DNA of 64,000 nucleotides from Pseudomonas sp. IB20 (GCF_009707325.1 NZ_CP046103.1:2837610-2901609), one strand, 5' to 3'; positions 27,870 to 38,123 are shown, counted from the stretch's first letter. Notes: generated by a model from the sequence alone, not told the origin. Numbers and translations: made by a program.

Positions 27870-29487
27870 CGAAGCGCGCGACCATCCCATTTAAATCCAC
27901 CGCCAGGCGCGACAGCTCATGGCTGGCTGCGCTGGTCTGGTTGGCACCGGCTGCCGACTGGGTCGCCAGGTCGCGGATGTTGACCAGATTGCGGTCCACC
28001 TCACGGGAAACCTGGGCCTGCTCTTCCGACGCACTGGCGATCACCAGGTTGCGCTCGTTGATCAGGCTGATGGACTGGGTGATCTGCTCCAGCGCCACAC
28101 CGGCGGCGCGGGCCATTTCCAGGGTGCTGTGGGTGCGCTGGTTGCTCTGCTGCATCGACTGCACTGCTTCACCGGTGCCGGTCTGAATGCCGGCGACCAT
28201 TTTCTCGATTTCCTGGGTCGACTGCGCAGTGCGGTGGGCCAAAGCCCGCACTTCATCGGCCACCACCGCAAAGCCACGCCCGGCTTCACCGGCGCGGGCC
28301 GCTTCAATCGCCGCGTTGAGCGCCAACAGGTTGGTCTGTTCAGCAATCGCGCGGATCACGTCGAGTACCTTGCCAATGTCACGGCCTTGAGTGGCCAGGC
28401 CTTCAATCATCACCGAGGTGTTTTGCACGTCCTGGGTCATGGTCTGGATCGCGCCGACGGTTTCCACCACGCGGTCGCGGCCTTCACGTGCCGCTTGGTT
28501 CGACTGGCTGGAGGCTTCGGAGGTGGACACCGCGTTGCGCGCCACCTCTTCCACTGCAGCGGTCATTTCGTTGACGGCTGTGGCGGCCTGGTCGATTTCG
28601 TTGTTCTGTTGTTGCAGGCCTTTGGAGGCCTCTTCGGTGACAACGCTCAACTCATGCGCAGCAGACGCCAACTGCGTGGCCGAACCGGCAATGTGCTGGA
28701 TGGTCTGGCGCAGGTTGATTTGCATCGCCGACAAGGCGCCGAGCAGGCGCGCCGGCTCATCCTTGCCATCGTCTTCGATGAGCTTGGTGAGGTTGCCGCC
28801 GGCGATGGTTTCGGCCGCTTCCACGGCTTTGAGCAGCGGCGTAACGATGCTGCGAGTCAGCAGCCAGGCCAGCAATACCGTCATCAGTGCCGCGACCACT
28901 GACACGATGATGATCCCGGTGACAGCTTGCTGATAGCTGCTTTCAGCATCCAGAGCCGCCTGGTCAGCGTCGGCGCCGTTGATGGCGATCAGCTTGTTCA
29001 ACTGCTCGCCCATCCGGTCGGTGCCGTCCTTGATGCGCGTATTGATCAAGGTGCGCATCTCTTCAACTTTGTTCTGCTGGGACAGCGACATCATCTCGGC
29101 CTGGGCGGCTAAGTAACTGTCGAGGGTCGCGACGAAGGTTTTGTACAGCGCCGCCTCTTCCGCACCTGCCGGCATGACGGCATAAGCACTCTGGGCCTGC
29201 TTGACCTTATCGACCAATACGGCCACGCGGGTCTTGGCTTCTTCCAGGGCTGCCGGCTCGCGGTTGATCAGGATGCGAAAAGACAGGATGCGCAGGCGCA
29301 GGACGTTCTCGGTCAAGTTGCCGAGATACTTCACACTGGGTAATTGATTGGTCCCCATGTCCAGCGAAGACTGGCGAATCTGCGTCATGCGGTTGACGGC
29401 AAATACACCAAGGATCACGACGAGCAACGCAATGAACGCAAAGCCGAGAAACGCGCGAGGGGCAATATTCAGATGACGGAGGGACAT
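27862..29487 (-). CDS. Methyl-accepting chemotaxis protein with 4-helix-bundle sensor
   Basis: This protein of 541 residues has a membrane helix at about 10-30, a periplasmic four-helix-bundle sensor, a second membrane helix near 190-210 and a HAMP domain. A long methylated coiled coil with the signalling tip ([19 protein letters not shown]) completes it. The dimensions fit 4HB-type Pseudomonas receptors, some of which sense aromatic acids or amines; the ligand here is unknown. ATG 29487 gives the usual short cytoplasmic lead ([16 protein letters not shown]). It is an orphan gene without chemotaxis kinase neighbours. Confidence 0.9.
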   Translation of the reverse strand: MSLRHLNIAPRAFLGFAFIALLVVILGVFAVNRMTQIRQSSLDMGTNQLPSVKYLGNLTENVLRLRILSFRILINREPAALEEAKTRVAVLVDKVKQAQSAYAVMPAGAEEAALYKTFVATLDSYLAAQAEMMSLSQQNKVEEMRTLINTRIKDGTDRMGEQLNKLIAINGADADQAALDAESSYQQAVTGIIIVSVVAALMTVLLAWLLTRSIVTPLLKAVEAAETIAGGNLTKLIEDDGKDEPARLLGALSAMQINLRQTIQHIAGSATQLASAAHELSVVTEEASKGLQQQNNEIDQAATAVNEMTAAVEEVARNAVSTSEASSQSNQAAREGRDRVVETVGAIQTMTQDVQNTSVMIEGLATQGRDIGKVLDVIRAIAEQTNLLALNAAIEAARAGEAGRGFAVVADEVRALAHRTAQSTQEIEKMVAGIQTGTGEAVQSMQQSNQRTHSTLEMARAAGVALEQITQSISLINERNLVIASASEEQAQVSREVDRNLVNIRDLATQSAAGANQTSAASHELSRLAVDLNGMVARFVI

Positions 29488-29721
29488 AGGGCTGCTCTCG
29501 AGAAGTAGTGTTGGCGTGCATCCCTGCCGCGACACGATCAGCCGGCGTCAACGCGCAGCTCTGATCTTTGGGCACCACTGTTGTAATAGTTGGGTGGGCT
29601 TAACGAGGGTATCGGCAGGCGAGTGGATTTTATGCAGGATGTTTCGAAATATTTTTACACACTTCTGACAGCTGGAACTTTCTGGCATCCTGCGCGCCCC
29701 TTTCCTTCTCGGGCCTGTATT

Positions 29722-31149
29722 TTGTCTGAAGCTCAAACCCCTCGCCCCCGCTATAAATCCGACCTGATCTACGGCCTGGAAGACCGCCCGCACTTCACCG
29801 CGGCGATTTTTGCCGCGTTGCAACACGTGCTCGCCAGTTTCGTCGGCATCATCACCCCCACGTTGATCGTCGGCGGCGTATTGGGCCTTGAAAGCGAAGT
29901 GCCCTATCTGGTGAGCATGGCGTTGTTCGTGTCGGGCCTGGGCACTTTCGTGCAGGCGCGCACCTTTGGCCCGATCGGTTCCGGCCTGCTGTGCCTGCAG
30001 GGCACCAGCTTTTCGTTTATCAGCGTGATCCTCAGCGCCGGCTTTATGGTCAAGGCTCGGGGCGGTGGCACCGATGAGATTCTTTCGACGATTTTCGGCA
30101 TCTGCTTCTTCGCGGCGTTTATCGAAGTGGTGCTCAGCCAGTTCATCGGCAAATTGCGCAAACTGATCACACCGGTGGTGACCGGTACCATCATCACGTT
30201 GATGGGCTTGTCGTTGATCAAAGTGGCGGTCACCGACATGGCCGGCGGCTTTGGTTCAAGCGAGCTGGGCGCGGCGAGCAACATGGGCCTGGCGGCGCTG
30301 GTGCTGCTGACCATCGTGGTGCTCAACCGCTTCAACAACCCGTTCCTGCGTTTGGGTTCGATTGTGATCGGCCTGACCCTGGGGTTTGTGGTGGCCTGGT
30401 GGATGGGCCGCGTCGACCTGGCCGCATTGCCTCAAGTGCCGTTGATCAGCGTGCCGGTGCCGTTCAAATACGGTTTCTCGTTCGACTGGGTGGCATTTAT
30501 CCCGGTGGCGGTGATCTTCCTGATTTCACCGTTGGAAGCCGCCGGTGACTTGACCGCCAACTCGATGATTTCCCAACAGCCAGTCAAAGGCCCGCTGTAT
30601 ATCAAGCGCATCAAGTCGGGCCTGTTGGCCGATGGCCTCAACTCGGCGATGGCGGCGACGTTCAACAGCCTGCCGATGGTGACTTTCGCCCAGAACAATG
30701 GGGTGATCCAGTTGACCGGCGTAGCCAGCCGTTATGTGGCGTACTTTATCGCCGGCCTGCTGGTGCTGCTGGGGCTGTTCCCGATGATCGGCGCGGTGCT
30801 GCAACTGATGCCCAAGCCGGTGCTCGGCGGCGCCACGTTGATCATGTTCGGCACCGTGGCGGTGGCCGGGATCAAGATCCTCGCCGAAGCCGGGCTGCAC
30901 CGGCGCAATGTGCTGATCGTGGCGATCTCGCTAGGCATGGGCCTGGGCGTGGCCGCCGTGCCGGAAGTGTTGCGCGACCTGCCCAAGGCGCTGCACAACA
31001 TCTTCGAATCGCCGATTACCGTGGGCGCATTCTGTGCAATCCTGCTGAACATTTTCCTGCCGGAAGAGTTCATAGAGCTGCAAGAAGATGAATTTGATCC
31101 GGAGTCCTCTACCCTCAAGGTCATGCAGGATCCGGACGTCACGAAATAG
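29722..31149 (+). CDS. NCS2-family purine/xanthine/urate permease
   Basis: This membrane protein of 475 residues has about twelve to fourteen helices. NCS2 signature regions include the first-helix histidine (ALQHVLASFVGIITP), the PLEAAGDLTANS acidic motif and the NSLPMVTFAQNNGVIQLTG motif that forms the base-binding site. Proton-coupled uptake of uric acid or xanthine is likely. A TTG start at 29722 is preferred because MSEAQTPRPRYKSDLIYGL fits the family N-terminus. The ATG at 29590 would add about 44 unusual residues. Confidence 0.87.
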   Translation: MSEAQTPRPRYKSDLIYGLEDRPHFTAAIFAALQHVLASFVGIITPTLIVGGVLGLESEVPYLVSMALFVSGLGTFVQARTFGPIGSGLLCLQGTSFSFISVILSAGFMVKARGGGTDEILSTIFGICFFAAFIEVVLSQFIGKLRKLITPVVTGTIITLMGLSLIKVAVTDMAGGFGSSELGAASNMGLAALVLLTIVVLNRFNNPFLRLGSIVIGLTLGFVVAWWMGRVDLAALPQVPLISVPVPFKYGFSFDWVAFIPVAVIFLISPLEAAGDLTANSMISQQPVKGPLYIKRIKSGLLADGLNSAMAATFNSLPMVTFAQNNGVIQLTGVASRYVAYFIAGLLVLLGLFPMIGAVLQLMPKPVLGGATLIMFGTVAVAGIKILAEAGLHRRNVLIVAISLGMGLGVAAVPEVLRDLPKALHNIFESPITVGAFCAILLNIFLPEEFIELQEDEFDPESSTLKVMQDPDVTK

Positions 31150-31161
31150 GAGCACCTTTAT

Positions 31162-31623
31162 ATGCGCAAGCTCATGGTTCTATCGTTACTGCTGCTGACC
31201 TTGAGCGCCTGCGCGCTGTTCCCCAACCGCGACCCGGTGAATATCACCGTGGTGGGGATCGAGCCGCTGCAAAGCCAGGACTTGGAAGTGCGCTTCGCCG
31301 TGAAGCTGCGGGTGCAAAACCCCAATGAAACGGCGATTGACTACAGCGGCGTAGCCCTGGACCTGGACGTCAATGGCCGGCCATTGGCGTCTGGGGTGAG
31401 TGATCAAACCGGAAGCATCCCACGCTTTTCCGAGACCGTGCTGACAGTGCCGGTCAGCGTTTCAGCGTTTTCTGTATTGCGCCAGACCCTGGGCCTGAGC
31501 CAGACCCAAAGCTTGAACAAGCTGCCTTACGTACTGCGCGGCAAACTCGCGGGTGGCCTGTTCGGAACCCAGCGTTTTGTCGATCGCGGTACGTTGAACC
31601 TGCCGAACACGGCCACCTGGTAA
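31162..31623 (+). CDS. LEA type 2-like lipoprotein
   Basis: This protein of 153 residues has a lipoprotein signal (LSLLLLTLSAC, lipid-bearing Cys near 17). A water-stress/LEA14-like beta-sandwich follows (KLRVQNPNETAIDYSGVALDLDVNGRPLASG). These domains are linked to stress protection of membranes, but the bacterial role is unclear. It follows the permease by 12 bp, with AGGAG in the gap, and precedes the GNAT gene by 5 bp, so the three may be one transcript. Confidence 0.85.
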   Translation: MRKLMVLSLLLLTLSACALFPNRDPVNITVVGIEPLQSQDLEVRFAVKLRVQNPNETAIDYSGVALDLDVNGRPLASGVSDQTGSIPRFSETVLTVPVSVSAFSVLRQTLGLSQTQSLNKLPYVLRGKLAGGLFGTQRFVDRGTLNLPNTATW

Positions 31624-31628
31624 ACGCC

Positions 31629-32180
31629 ATGCAACCGACTTTGTTCACCGAAAGACTGATCCTGCGCCCGCTGACCCTGGACGATGTCGAGGCCGTCCAG
31701 CAGCAATTCGCGCATTGGGAAGTGGTGCGCTACCTCAGCGACGAGGTGCCTTGGCCCTTCCCAGCCGATGGCGCTCGCAGCTTCCTGGAACAGGTCGCCT
31801 TGCCGGCCATGGCCCGAGGCGAACATTGGCATTGGTCGATCCGCCTCAAAAGTGCGCCAGAACAGTTGATCGGCAATATCTGCCTGATGGATGAGCAGGA
31901 CGATAACCGGGGCTTCTGGCTGGGCCCGCAATGGCAAGGCCAAGGCTTGATGACCGAAGCCAGCGCGGCGGTGACCGAGTATTGGTTTGATGTGCTCAAG
32001 CGCCCGCTGATGCGTGTGCCCAAAGCCGCACCCAACCAAGGGTCACGGCGGATATCGGAACGCGCCGGGATGCGCTTGATCAGGACGCAGACAGGCCAAT
32101 TTGTCGCAGGCAGCTTCCCGCGGGACATTTGGGAGATGACCCGCGAGGAGTGGCTGGAACTCAAATCAGCCAAACAATGA
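31629..32180 (+). CDS. GNAT-family N-acetyltransferase (RimJ-like)
   Basis: This protein of 183 residues opens with the RimJ/RimL-type TERLILRPLTLDD motif and has the acetyl-CoA region GFWLGPQWQGQGLMTEA (Q/RxxGxG/A loop). It should transfer an acetyl group to an amine on a protein, antibiotic or metabolite. It begins five bases after the lipoprotein stop. No further substrate clue is visible. Confidence 0.87.
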   Translation: MQPTLFTERLILRPLTLDDVEAVQQQFAHWEVVRYLSDEVPWPFPADGARSFLEQVALPAMARGEHWHWSIRLKSAPEQLIGNICLMDEQDDNRGFWLGPQWQGQGLMTEASAAVTEYWFDVLKRPLMRVPKAAPNQGSRRISERAGMRLIRTQTGQFVAGSFPRDIWEMTREEWLELKSAKQ

Positions 32181-32183
32181 AGA

Positions 32184-32248
32184 TCTAATGGGGGGGGGCT
32201 TGCTCGCGAAGCGGTTACCGCAGCAACGGATATGTACCCAATCTACCT
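32184..32248. repeat. REP fragment joined to end of the long repeat
   Basis: A G-rich half REP (GGGCTTGCTCGCG) is fused to GTTACCGCAGCAACGGATATG and ATCTACCTAAA, the same words that end the long folded repeat at 14662-14698. It is therefore a truncated third copy lying between two convergent genes. Confidence 0.65.
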
Positions 32249-32287
32249 AAAGAAGCGCCCCCCAAAGACCGCTATCGCCGGCAAGCT

Positions 32288-33214
32288 TTAGTCAGTGATA
32301 GTGCGCACCCCCGGCTTGGCGCGCTCATCCACCACCAGCTCGAAAATATCCGGCCGCGCATAGTGCCCCACCACGTCATAGTCATAACGTGCGCGTACCA
32401 AATCATCGGTATTGATCTGCGCGGTCAGCAGCCCCGCCTCCCCCAGCAGCGGCCCAGCGAGAATGTCGCCCATCGGCCCGATAATCACACTGCCGCCAGC
32501 GATCAACGGCCGGTCTGACGGCCAGTTGGCAATCTCCACGCCCAACGCCTCAGGCGATGCCTGCACCTGGCAAGCGCTTACCACGAAACAACGGCCTTCA
32601 TGGGCAACATGGCGCATGCTCACCTGCCACATCTCGCGCTCATCCACCGTGGGTGCGCACCACACCTCCACGCCTTTGGCGTACATCGCGGTGCGCAGCA
32701 AAGGCATCATGTTTTCCCAGCACACCGCGCCGCCGAGGCGGCCTACCGCTGCGTCGATCACCGGCAAGGTCGAGCCATCGCCCTTGCCCCAAATCAGCCG
32801 CTCGGTGCCGGTAGGCATCAACTTGCGGTGCTTGGCCACCAGGCCGCCCGACGGCTCGACATACAGCACGGTGCAATACAGCGTGCTGCCACTGCGCTCG
32901 ATCACACCCAGTACCAGGCTGGCGCCGGTGCGTGCCGACAACCCGGCCAGCGCCTCAGTCTCCACGCCTGGCACGTCGATGGCATTGGCAAAGTAGCGCG
33001 CAAACGCTTCGCGACCTTCGGGCAGGCGATAACCCAACTGCGTGCCGAAACCCTCACCCTTGGGGTAGCCGCCCAGCAAGGCCTCGGGCATCACCACCAG
33101 TTGCGCACCGCTGCGCAGGATCTGGTCCTCATAGGCGAGGATTTGCGCCAGGGTCTGAGCTTTGCCGCCGGGCAACGAACCGATTTGCAAAGCGGCCACG
33201 GTAGAAATGGGCAT
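32288..33214 (-). CDS. Nitrilase / carbon-nitrogen hydrolase
   Basis: This protein of 308 residues carries the nitrilase triad: Glu in [12 protein letters not shown], Lys in KHRKLMPT and Cys in [12 protein letters not shown]. The [10 protein letters not shown] context is typical of true nitrilases, which turn nitriles into acids plus ammonia, rather than of amidases or cyanide hydratases. ATG 33214 has GGAG upstream; the longer frame reaches into the divergent LysR gene and is not used. The LysR gene points away 70 bp upstream and probably controls it. Confidence 0.9.
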   Translation of the reverse strand: MPISTVAALQIGSLPGGKAQTLAQILAYEDQILRSGAQLVVMPEALLGGYPKGEGFGTQLGYRLPEGREAFARYFANAIDVPGVETEALAGLSARTGASLVLGVIERSGSTLYCTVLYVEPSGGLVAKHRKLMPTGTERLIWGKGDGSTLPVIDAAVGRLGGAVCWENMMPLLRTAMYAKGVEVWCAPTVDEREMWQVSMRHVAHEGRCFVVSACQVQASPEALGVEIANWPSDRPLIAGGSVIIGPMGDILAGPLLGEAGLLTAQINTDDLVRARYDYDVVGHYARPDIFELVVDERAKPGVRTITD

Positions 33215-33284
33215 CACGATCACTCCAAATGTTAGGGGTTGCCCATTCTCCGGCCAGCCTCGATCATGAATAAAGCCCACCTCA

Positions 33285-34205
33285 GTGCTAAATGATATGA
33301 GCCAAATGAATATCGCCCAGGTTGATTTGAACCTGCTGAAAACCTTCGAAGCCTTGCACGATGAGTCCAGCGCCAGCCGCGCGGCATTGCGCCTGGGCGT
33401 CACCCAGTCGGCGGTCAGCGCAGGCCTGAGGCGTTTACGCGAACTGTATGGCGATCAATTGTTTGTACGCACTGGTCGCGGTTTGGCGCCCACCTTGCGC
33501 GCCAACCAGCTGAAACCGGTGATCAGCGAAGCGCTGGACCGCTGCCGACAGAGTCTGGCGATGATCAATCCGGATAACCCCGACTACCAGGGCCGGTCAG
33601 TGGTACTGGGCTTGTCCGATGATTTCGAGATTGCCCATGGCCGCCAACTGATGCAGGAAATTGCCCTGCGCGCGCCCAAACTGCGGGTGATCTTCCGGCA
33701 AACCCACAGCCAGATCGTCGCGGGCGCCCTGCTCGACCGCAGCCTGGACTTGGCGATCACCGCCGGCGGCTTTGCCGAGCGCCGGCTGAGCCGGCACGTG
33801 TTGGGGGAAGGCGATTACCGCTGCCTGGTCGACCCGCACAGCATGGCGCCAGGCCAGCTCGGCATCAGCCTGGAAGCGTTTGTTGCACGCGAACATGTGT
33901 TGGTGTCGTCGGGCGGGTTTATCGGGATTACCGATGAAGGGTTGGCGGCCCAAGGGTTGAGCCGTCAGGTGTGCGCGTCCACCAGCCACTTTGCCGCACT
34001 GCCGTTCCTGCTCAAGGGCAGCAACGCGGTAGCGACGATTCCCGGGCATGCCGCCGAGGCCATTGCGCAGCTCAGCGGCTTGCGCGTGCTGCCCTGCCCG
34101 CTGGCGCTGCCGCGCTACCCGGTGGAACTGGGCTGGCGTACCCAGGCCCAGCGCGATCCGCTGCTGCTGAAAGTCCGCGAGGCGGTGGTGGCGTGCTTTA
34201 CTTAG
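33285..34205 (+). CDS. LysR-family regulator divergent from nitrilase
   Basis: This protein of about 306 residues has the N-terminal winged helix-turn-helix ([20 protein letters not shown] and [20 protein letters not shown]) and a periplasmic-binding-like effector domain. It is written with a GTG start at 33285; ATG 33297 four codons later is equally possible. Only about 70 bp separates it from the nitrilase, the classic layout for a LysR activator and its target. The inducer is unknown, perhaps a nitrile or its product. Confidence 0.87.
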   Translation: MLNDMSQMNIAQVDLNLLKTFEALHDESSASRAALRLGVTQSAVSAGLRRLRELYGDQLFVRTGRGLAPTLRANQLKPVISEALDRCRQSLAMINPDNPDYQGRSVVLGLSDDFEIAHGRQLMQEIALRAPKLRVIFRQTHSQIVAGALLDRSLDLAITAGGFAERRLSRHVLGEGDYRCLVDPHSMAPGQLGISLEAFVAREHVLVSSGGFIGITDEGLAAQGLSRQVCASTSHFAALPFLLKGSNAVATIPGHAAEAIAQLSGLRVLPCPLALPRYPVELGWRTQAQRDPLLLKVREAVVACFT

Positions 34206-34452
34206 CCGCAGCCATCAGCTTGTTGACTTCGCTGCGCACCATGTTGGAAAACTCCGGCGGCGACATGCCATCAAGCTCGGCGCGCACCCACTCGGCCCAC
34301 TTGCCTTTACGCTTGGCGCGCTCGCCAAACAACCGCGCCGCTTCGCCCTTGGCCTTGCCCAGGTTGGTCTGCCACAGGTCGTAGAGGCGGGACTTTTCAT
34401 CTTCCAGCTCGGCGCGTTCGGCGAGGGTTTTGTTGGCCAGATTGAAGCTCAT
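34198..34452 (-). CDS. Small conserved helical protein, unknown function
   Basis: This protein of 84 residues is charged and predicted all-helical (AERAELEDEKSRLYDLWQ, KRKGKWAEWVRAEL). It has no signal peptide or membrane segment. It is convergent with the LysR gene (8-bp overlap of the 3' ends) and divergent from the DUF883 gene. I do not recognise a named family. The 164 bp between it and the DUF883 gene presumably holds both promoters. Confidence 0.7.
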   Translation of the reverse strand: MSFNLANKTLAERAELEDEKSRLYDLWQTNLGKAKGEAARLFGERAKRKGKWAEWVRAELDGMSPPEFSNMVRSEVNKLMAAAK

Positions 34453-34616
34453 GTTGAATTACCTGCTGCACAAATAGGCGACATCTTACACTGTAGGTCG
34501 AAACTTCCAGATTCGGATTTTACTCAGCGCAGCGCCGCCAGCAAAAAAACTGCAACTTTTGGCGCGGCCCGACACTCCATTATTCACTGTCACATTCACT
34601 CGCAAGGAGTCACACA

Positions 34617-34946
34617 ATGGCCCGCAAAACTGTCGCCCAAACTGCCCAAGCTGTTGAAGATCAAATCAAGGATCAAGCGTTCAGTGAACTGACGGCGTTG
34701 ATCGAAGAATCGGACAAGCTGCTCAAAAGCAGCGCCGCCCTGATAGGCGAGGAAGGCGAAACCTTGCGCGAGCAGGTCGCTATCAAGCTCAAGCAAGCGC
34801 TGGACTCGGTGTCCAACGTGCGCGAGCGCAGCAAGCCGGTGGTGGATGCCACCGAGACCTACATCGGTGGCCACCCATGGCAGACCGTGGCCATTTCCGC
34901 AGGCTTTGGCCTGGTGGTGGGTCTGTTGCTCGGTCGTCGCAACTAA
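34617..34946 (+). CDS. DUF883 (ElaB/YqjD-type) membrane protein
   Basis: This protein of 109 residues consists of an amphipathic helical stretch and a C-terminal membrane segment ending in LLLGRRN, the hallmark of DUF883. YqjD in E. coli binds ribosomes and anchors them to the inner membrane in stationary phase; a similar role here is only by analogy. Its start has AAGGAG close by. Confidence 0.87.
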   Translation: MARKTVAQTAQAVEDQIKDQAFSELTALIEESDKLLKSSAALIGEEGETLREQVAIKLKQALDSVSNVRERSKPVVDATETYIGGHPWQTVAISAGFGLVVGLLLGRRN

Positions 34947-34981
34947 GCGACTGGGGCTGCTGCCTGCGGCAGCAGCCCGGT

Positions 34982-36019
34982 TCAACCTTCGGCCAATTCC
35001 TGTAGCTGCTGCAGATCCTTCGCTTCAATTTCAACCCCAGCCTCCTGCGACTTCGCCCGTGTGCGATGGCGCCGATCCCCCGGCAACCGCCGCAACCCCG
35101 CTGCATGCATCTGCCGCACCAGTTCCTGGCTGCGCTCGGCAAAGCTTTGCCCGGCGGTTTTGCTCGGGTCGATCAGGATCAATAACTGCCCGGTCCAGGG
35201 CGTGCGTGCACCCGGGTGATCCGACCAATCGAACTCAAACGAGAAGTTGCCACCGGTCAACGCCGCCGCCAGCAGCTCGACCATCATCGACAGTGCCGAG
35301 CCCTTGTGCCCGCCGAACGGCAACAATGCACCGCCTTCAAGGATGGCTTTAGGGTCCTGGGTCGGCTGGCCAAGGCTGTCGACGCCCATGCCCGGCGGCA
35401 GGCGCTCGCCGTTGCGCGCGGCAATCTGCACGTCGCCATGGGCAATGGCGCTGGTGGCCAGGTCAAACACGATGGGCGCGCCGTCTGCCCGTGGTGCGGC
35501 AAAGGCGATGGGGTTGGTGCCGAACAGCGGGCGATCGGCACCATGGGGCACCACACAGGTCATGCTGTTGACCACACTCAGCGCCACCAGGCCTTCTTCG
35601 GCGAAGGGTTCGACATCCGGCCACAACGCGGCAAAGTGATGGGAGTTGTGAATAGCCAGCAATGCAATACCCGCACTGCGAGCCTTGGCCACCAGCAACG
35701 CGCGAGCCGCCGCCAGCGCAGGTTGGGCGAAGCCATTGCAGGCGTCTACCCGTAAGAAGCCGGACGCCACATCGGTGACCACCGGCACGGCCTTGCCGTC
35801 GACCCAGCCGCTGGCCAGGGTGCTGAGGTAACCGGGGATGCGGAAGATGCCATGGCTATGCGCGCCATCGCGTTCGGCGCTGGCGCAGTTGTGCGCCAGG
35901 ATGGCGGCCACCTCAGGCGATGTGCCGTGCGTGACGAAGACCTGTTGTAGCAATACCACCAACTCAGTGAAGCCGATAGAGATTGACGCCGTGGCAACTG
36001 TCGGAGACTGCGCAGACAT
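34982..36019 (-). CDS. dpkA: Delta1-piperideine-2-carboxylate reductase (Ldh family)
   Basis: This protein of 345 residues belongs to the malate/L-lactate (Ldh) dehydrogenase family. It closely follows the known DpkA pattern (HNSHHFAALWPDVEPFAEEG, VVPHGADRPLFGTNP, LPFGGHKGSALSMMVELLAAA). DpkA reduces Delta1-piperideine-2-carboxylate and pyrroline-2-carboxylate with NADPH, in D-lysine/pipecolate and D-proline catabolism. ATG 36019 has GGAG upstream and gives the expected N-terminus. A ureidoglycolate or malate dehydrogenase is the alternative. Confidence 0.82.
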   Translation of the reverse strand: MSAQSPTVATASISIGFTELVVLLQQVFVTHGTSPEVAAILAHNCASAERDGAHSHGIFRIPGYLSTLASGWVDGKAVPVVTDVASGFLRVDACNGFAQPALAAARALLVAKARSAGIALLAIHNSHHFAALWPDVEPFAEEGLVALSVVNSMTCVVPHGADRPLFGTNPIAFAAPRADGAPIVFDLATSAIAHGDVQIAARNGERLPPGMGVDSLGQPTQDPKAILEGGALLPFGGHKGSALSMMVELLAAALTGGNFSFEFDWSDHPGARTPWTGQLLILIDPSKTAGQSFAERSQELVRQMHAAGLRRLPGDRRHRTRAKSQEAGVEIEAKDLQQLQELAEG

Positions 36020-36188
36020 TTGAAGCTCCGTTTTTATGATTGGAAGGGGGCAACGAATGGACATTCAGGCCGTTGATTAAACACCACGCACCGCGCCTGA
36101 TGTCAACTTGCGCACGGCCTCATCAGAATCCGCAAAGAGGCTTCGCCTTTACTGTTCGCGATGACAATAAGCGCAGGCTGTTTTTGGT

Positions 36189-36436
36189 CACTCGGTTCTT
36201 TCAACCGGACCTGGGTAAATACTAGAACCATCAGCAAGGGGGTTTGGAAAGACGTTGGTGGCGGCACTGAAACCAGTTCGGTTAAACAAAAAATCCTCAG
36301 TACCACCGGCGCCAACACTCGGTTCTTTCAACCGGGTAAATACTAGAACCATCAGCAAGGGGGTTTGGAAAGACGTTGGTGGCGGCACTGAAACCAGTTC
36401 GGTTAAACAAAAAATCCTCAGTACCACCGGCGCCAA
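36189..36436. repeat. Tandem duplication of a 121/127-bp unit
   Basis: Copy 1 (36189-36315) and copy 2 (36316-36436) are the same apart from a 6-nt gap (GACCTG). The unit contains CTCGGTTCTTTCAACC, GGTAAATACTAGAACC and AAGACGTTGGTGG. The 565-bp gap between dpkA and the PepSY gene has no other gene. Copy 2 opens, without a stop, into 36437-36567 (ending GRVLDPGA), which might be the tail of a decayed gene I cannot identify. The base composition (more A/T and simple words) differs from neighbouring genes, hinting at foreign or decayed DNA. Confidence 0.75.
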
Positions 36437-36585
36437 GCACCTAAAAGCTGCCCGACAGGTATTCATGAGCGACGCCGACACGCGCATGGACACCCTCTTG
36501 GCCAACGCCGATTCGGCGACCTGCTTGATTACTCACCTGGGCCGCGTATTGGATCCGGGGGCTTGAGCAGCCCCCAGAGGCACCG

Positions 36586-36855
36586 TCAGTCTTTCTGGTC
36601 GCGCAGGATGTTGCCGGAAGCGCCGTCGATACGTGCTTCATACACGGTGCCATCGGACTTGCGGCCTTTAACTTCCCAATAGCCGTTGTCGTCCGCTTCG
36701 GCCGCGTAAACCTCGACGTATCCAGCCTTGGTCTTGGCCACTTCGATGGCCTTTTCGATGGTAATCCAGCCCGCGCCCGGCTTATCAGCCATCGCTGCAC
36801 CGGCACTGAGCAGGGCGGTGGTTGCACACAGGGCGACTAAGGTTTTCTTCAGCAT
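36586..36855 (-). CDS. PepSY-domain exported protein
   Basis: This protein of 89 residues has a signal peptide (MLKKTLVALCATTALLSAGA, ending AMADK). A PepSY-type domain follows (TIEKAIEVAKTKAGYVEVYAAEADDNGYWEVKGRKSDG). Such domains often bind or inhibit peptidases, or shape surface chemistry. ATG 36855 is chosen for the signal peptide; the longer frame has no site. It is divergent from the FecR-like gene. Confidence 0.85.
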   Translation of the reverse strand: MLKKTLVALCATTALLSAGAAMADKPGAGWITIEKAIEVAKTKAGYVEVYAAEADDNGYWEVKGRKSDGTVYEARIDGASGNILRDQKD

Positions 36856-37007
36856 GTTCGTACTCCATTGTGGGAATGACGGACTCGTGTCCTGTAATTT
36901 CTGATAGTCCCAAACGAGAATAAGTTCCAATTGATGTGCAATCGCCATGATGGCTGTTCTCGCGGTCCGCCTCAGGAGGTTAGAATGCGCGAAATCAGGA
37001 TGAGTTA

Positions 37008-38003
37008 ATGAGCGAAAAGTCCCTTTCAGAAGCCGAATATGACGCCATCACCGACGCCGCCGCGCATTGGTGCATGCGCCTGCATGCCAGTGATTGCATG
37101 GCGGGCGAACGTCAGGCTTTTGCGCAATGGCACGATGCCGACCCGCTGCATGCCTTCGAATATGCGGCCATGTTGGAAATCTGGGACGTGGCCGATCACC
37201 TGCCGCGCAGCGAACCTGTGGCAGTGGTGGTGCCGTTCAAGCCGCGCAGCCGCTTGCGCACCTACGCAGTGGCCGCCGCAGTGTGCCTCGCCGCATTGCC
37301 GCTGGCGGCCTTTACCGGCTGGGAAGCGGGCTGGCTGCCCAGTTCCTATGAACACTTTGACGCCGCCAATGGCCTGCGCAAGGTCACCCTTGGCGATGGC
37401 AGCCAGGTCGAGCTGAACCTGGGTACTGAACTGGTCTACAGCAACTACAAAAACCAGCGCCGGGTGACCCTGAAAAAGGGCGAAGCGTTTTTCAAAGTCA
37501 GCCATGACGGCAATCACCCGTTTATCGTGCGCGCGGGCGAAGGGCAGGTTCGGGTCACCGGCACCCAGTTCAACGTCTGGAAGTATGAAGACCAGGTGCG
37601 GGTCACGTTGCTTGAAGGCTCAGTGCAGATTGCCAGCGACGCGCTGCACGCCAGCGTGCCGCTCAGCCCCGGCATGCAGGCCAGTTACCACACGGGAGAT
37701 GCCGCCCCGCAGGTCGCCGTCACCCACCCCAACGACGCAGGCCTGGCATGGCGCCAGGGCAAGCTGGTGCTCGACAATCTGGCCCTGGCCGATGCGCTGC
37801 CGCTGATCAACCGCTACCTGAACAAACCGGTGATGCTGGCCGACGCCACAACCGGGACGATTCGCATCGGCGGCATTTACAACATCAATGAGGTCAATAA
37901 CCTCATCCCGTCCCTGCCCAAGGTGCTGCCGGTCTACCTGACCCAGAACCAGGACGGCAACCCCGTACTCAACTCCATCCCGCGTAAAACGCCCAAAGGC
38001 TAA
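37008..38003 (+). CDS. FecR-like protein without a linked sigma factor
   Basis: This protein of 331 residues has an N-terminal DUF4880-type region (AAHWCMRLHASDCMAGERQAF). A single membrane segment lies near 82-102, then a periplasmic FecR domain (KVTLGDGSQVELNLGTELVYS) and a C-terminal STN-like piece. FecR proteins usually relay siderophore signals to an ECF sigma factor next door. Here no sigma factor or receptor gene is adjacent; the fap operon lies 316 bp downstream on the same strand. CAGGA precedes the ATG. Confidence 0.85.
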   Translation: MSEKSLSEAEYDAITDAAAHWCMRLHASDCMAGERQAFAQWHDADPLHAFEYAAMLEIWDVADHLPRSEPVAVVVPFKPRSRLRTYAVAAAVCLAALPLAAFTGWEAGWLPSSYEHFDAANGLRKVTLGDGSQVELNLGTELVYSNYKNQRRVTLKKGEAFFKVSHDGNHPFIVRAGEGQVRVTGTQFNVWKYEDQVRVTLLEGSVQIASDALHASVPLSPGMQASYHTGDAAPQVAVTHPNDAGLAWRQGKLVLDNLALADALPLINRYLNKPVMLADATTGTIRIGGIYNINEVNNLIPSLPKVLPVYLTQNQDGNPVLNSIPRKTPKG

Positions 38004-38123
38004 GCCTTTGTTGCACCCATGGGCGTGCTTGCGCCCGCAGTGTCCATTTTTGATACACCTGCCTGGCCTGAACCGCCCACCCGGTGCGGACTCATGCTTT
38101 TGTCATGGGCACTGTTACATCGC

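Noticed and set aside
29690-29706. A possible -24/-12 promoter (TGGCATCCTGCGCGC) before the purine permease
   Set aside because: GG and GC are ten bases apart but the -12 TTGC element is missing, unlike the clear fap promoter.
36188-36505. A minus-strand open frame through the tandem duplication
   Set aside because: It has no ribosome site and is produced by the repeated sequence; no protein family was recognised.
36556-36579. GGGGGCT/AGCCCCC hairpin as a terminator
   Set aside because: A stable stem is present but no T-run follows on either strand, so termination is not supported.
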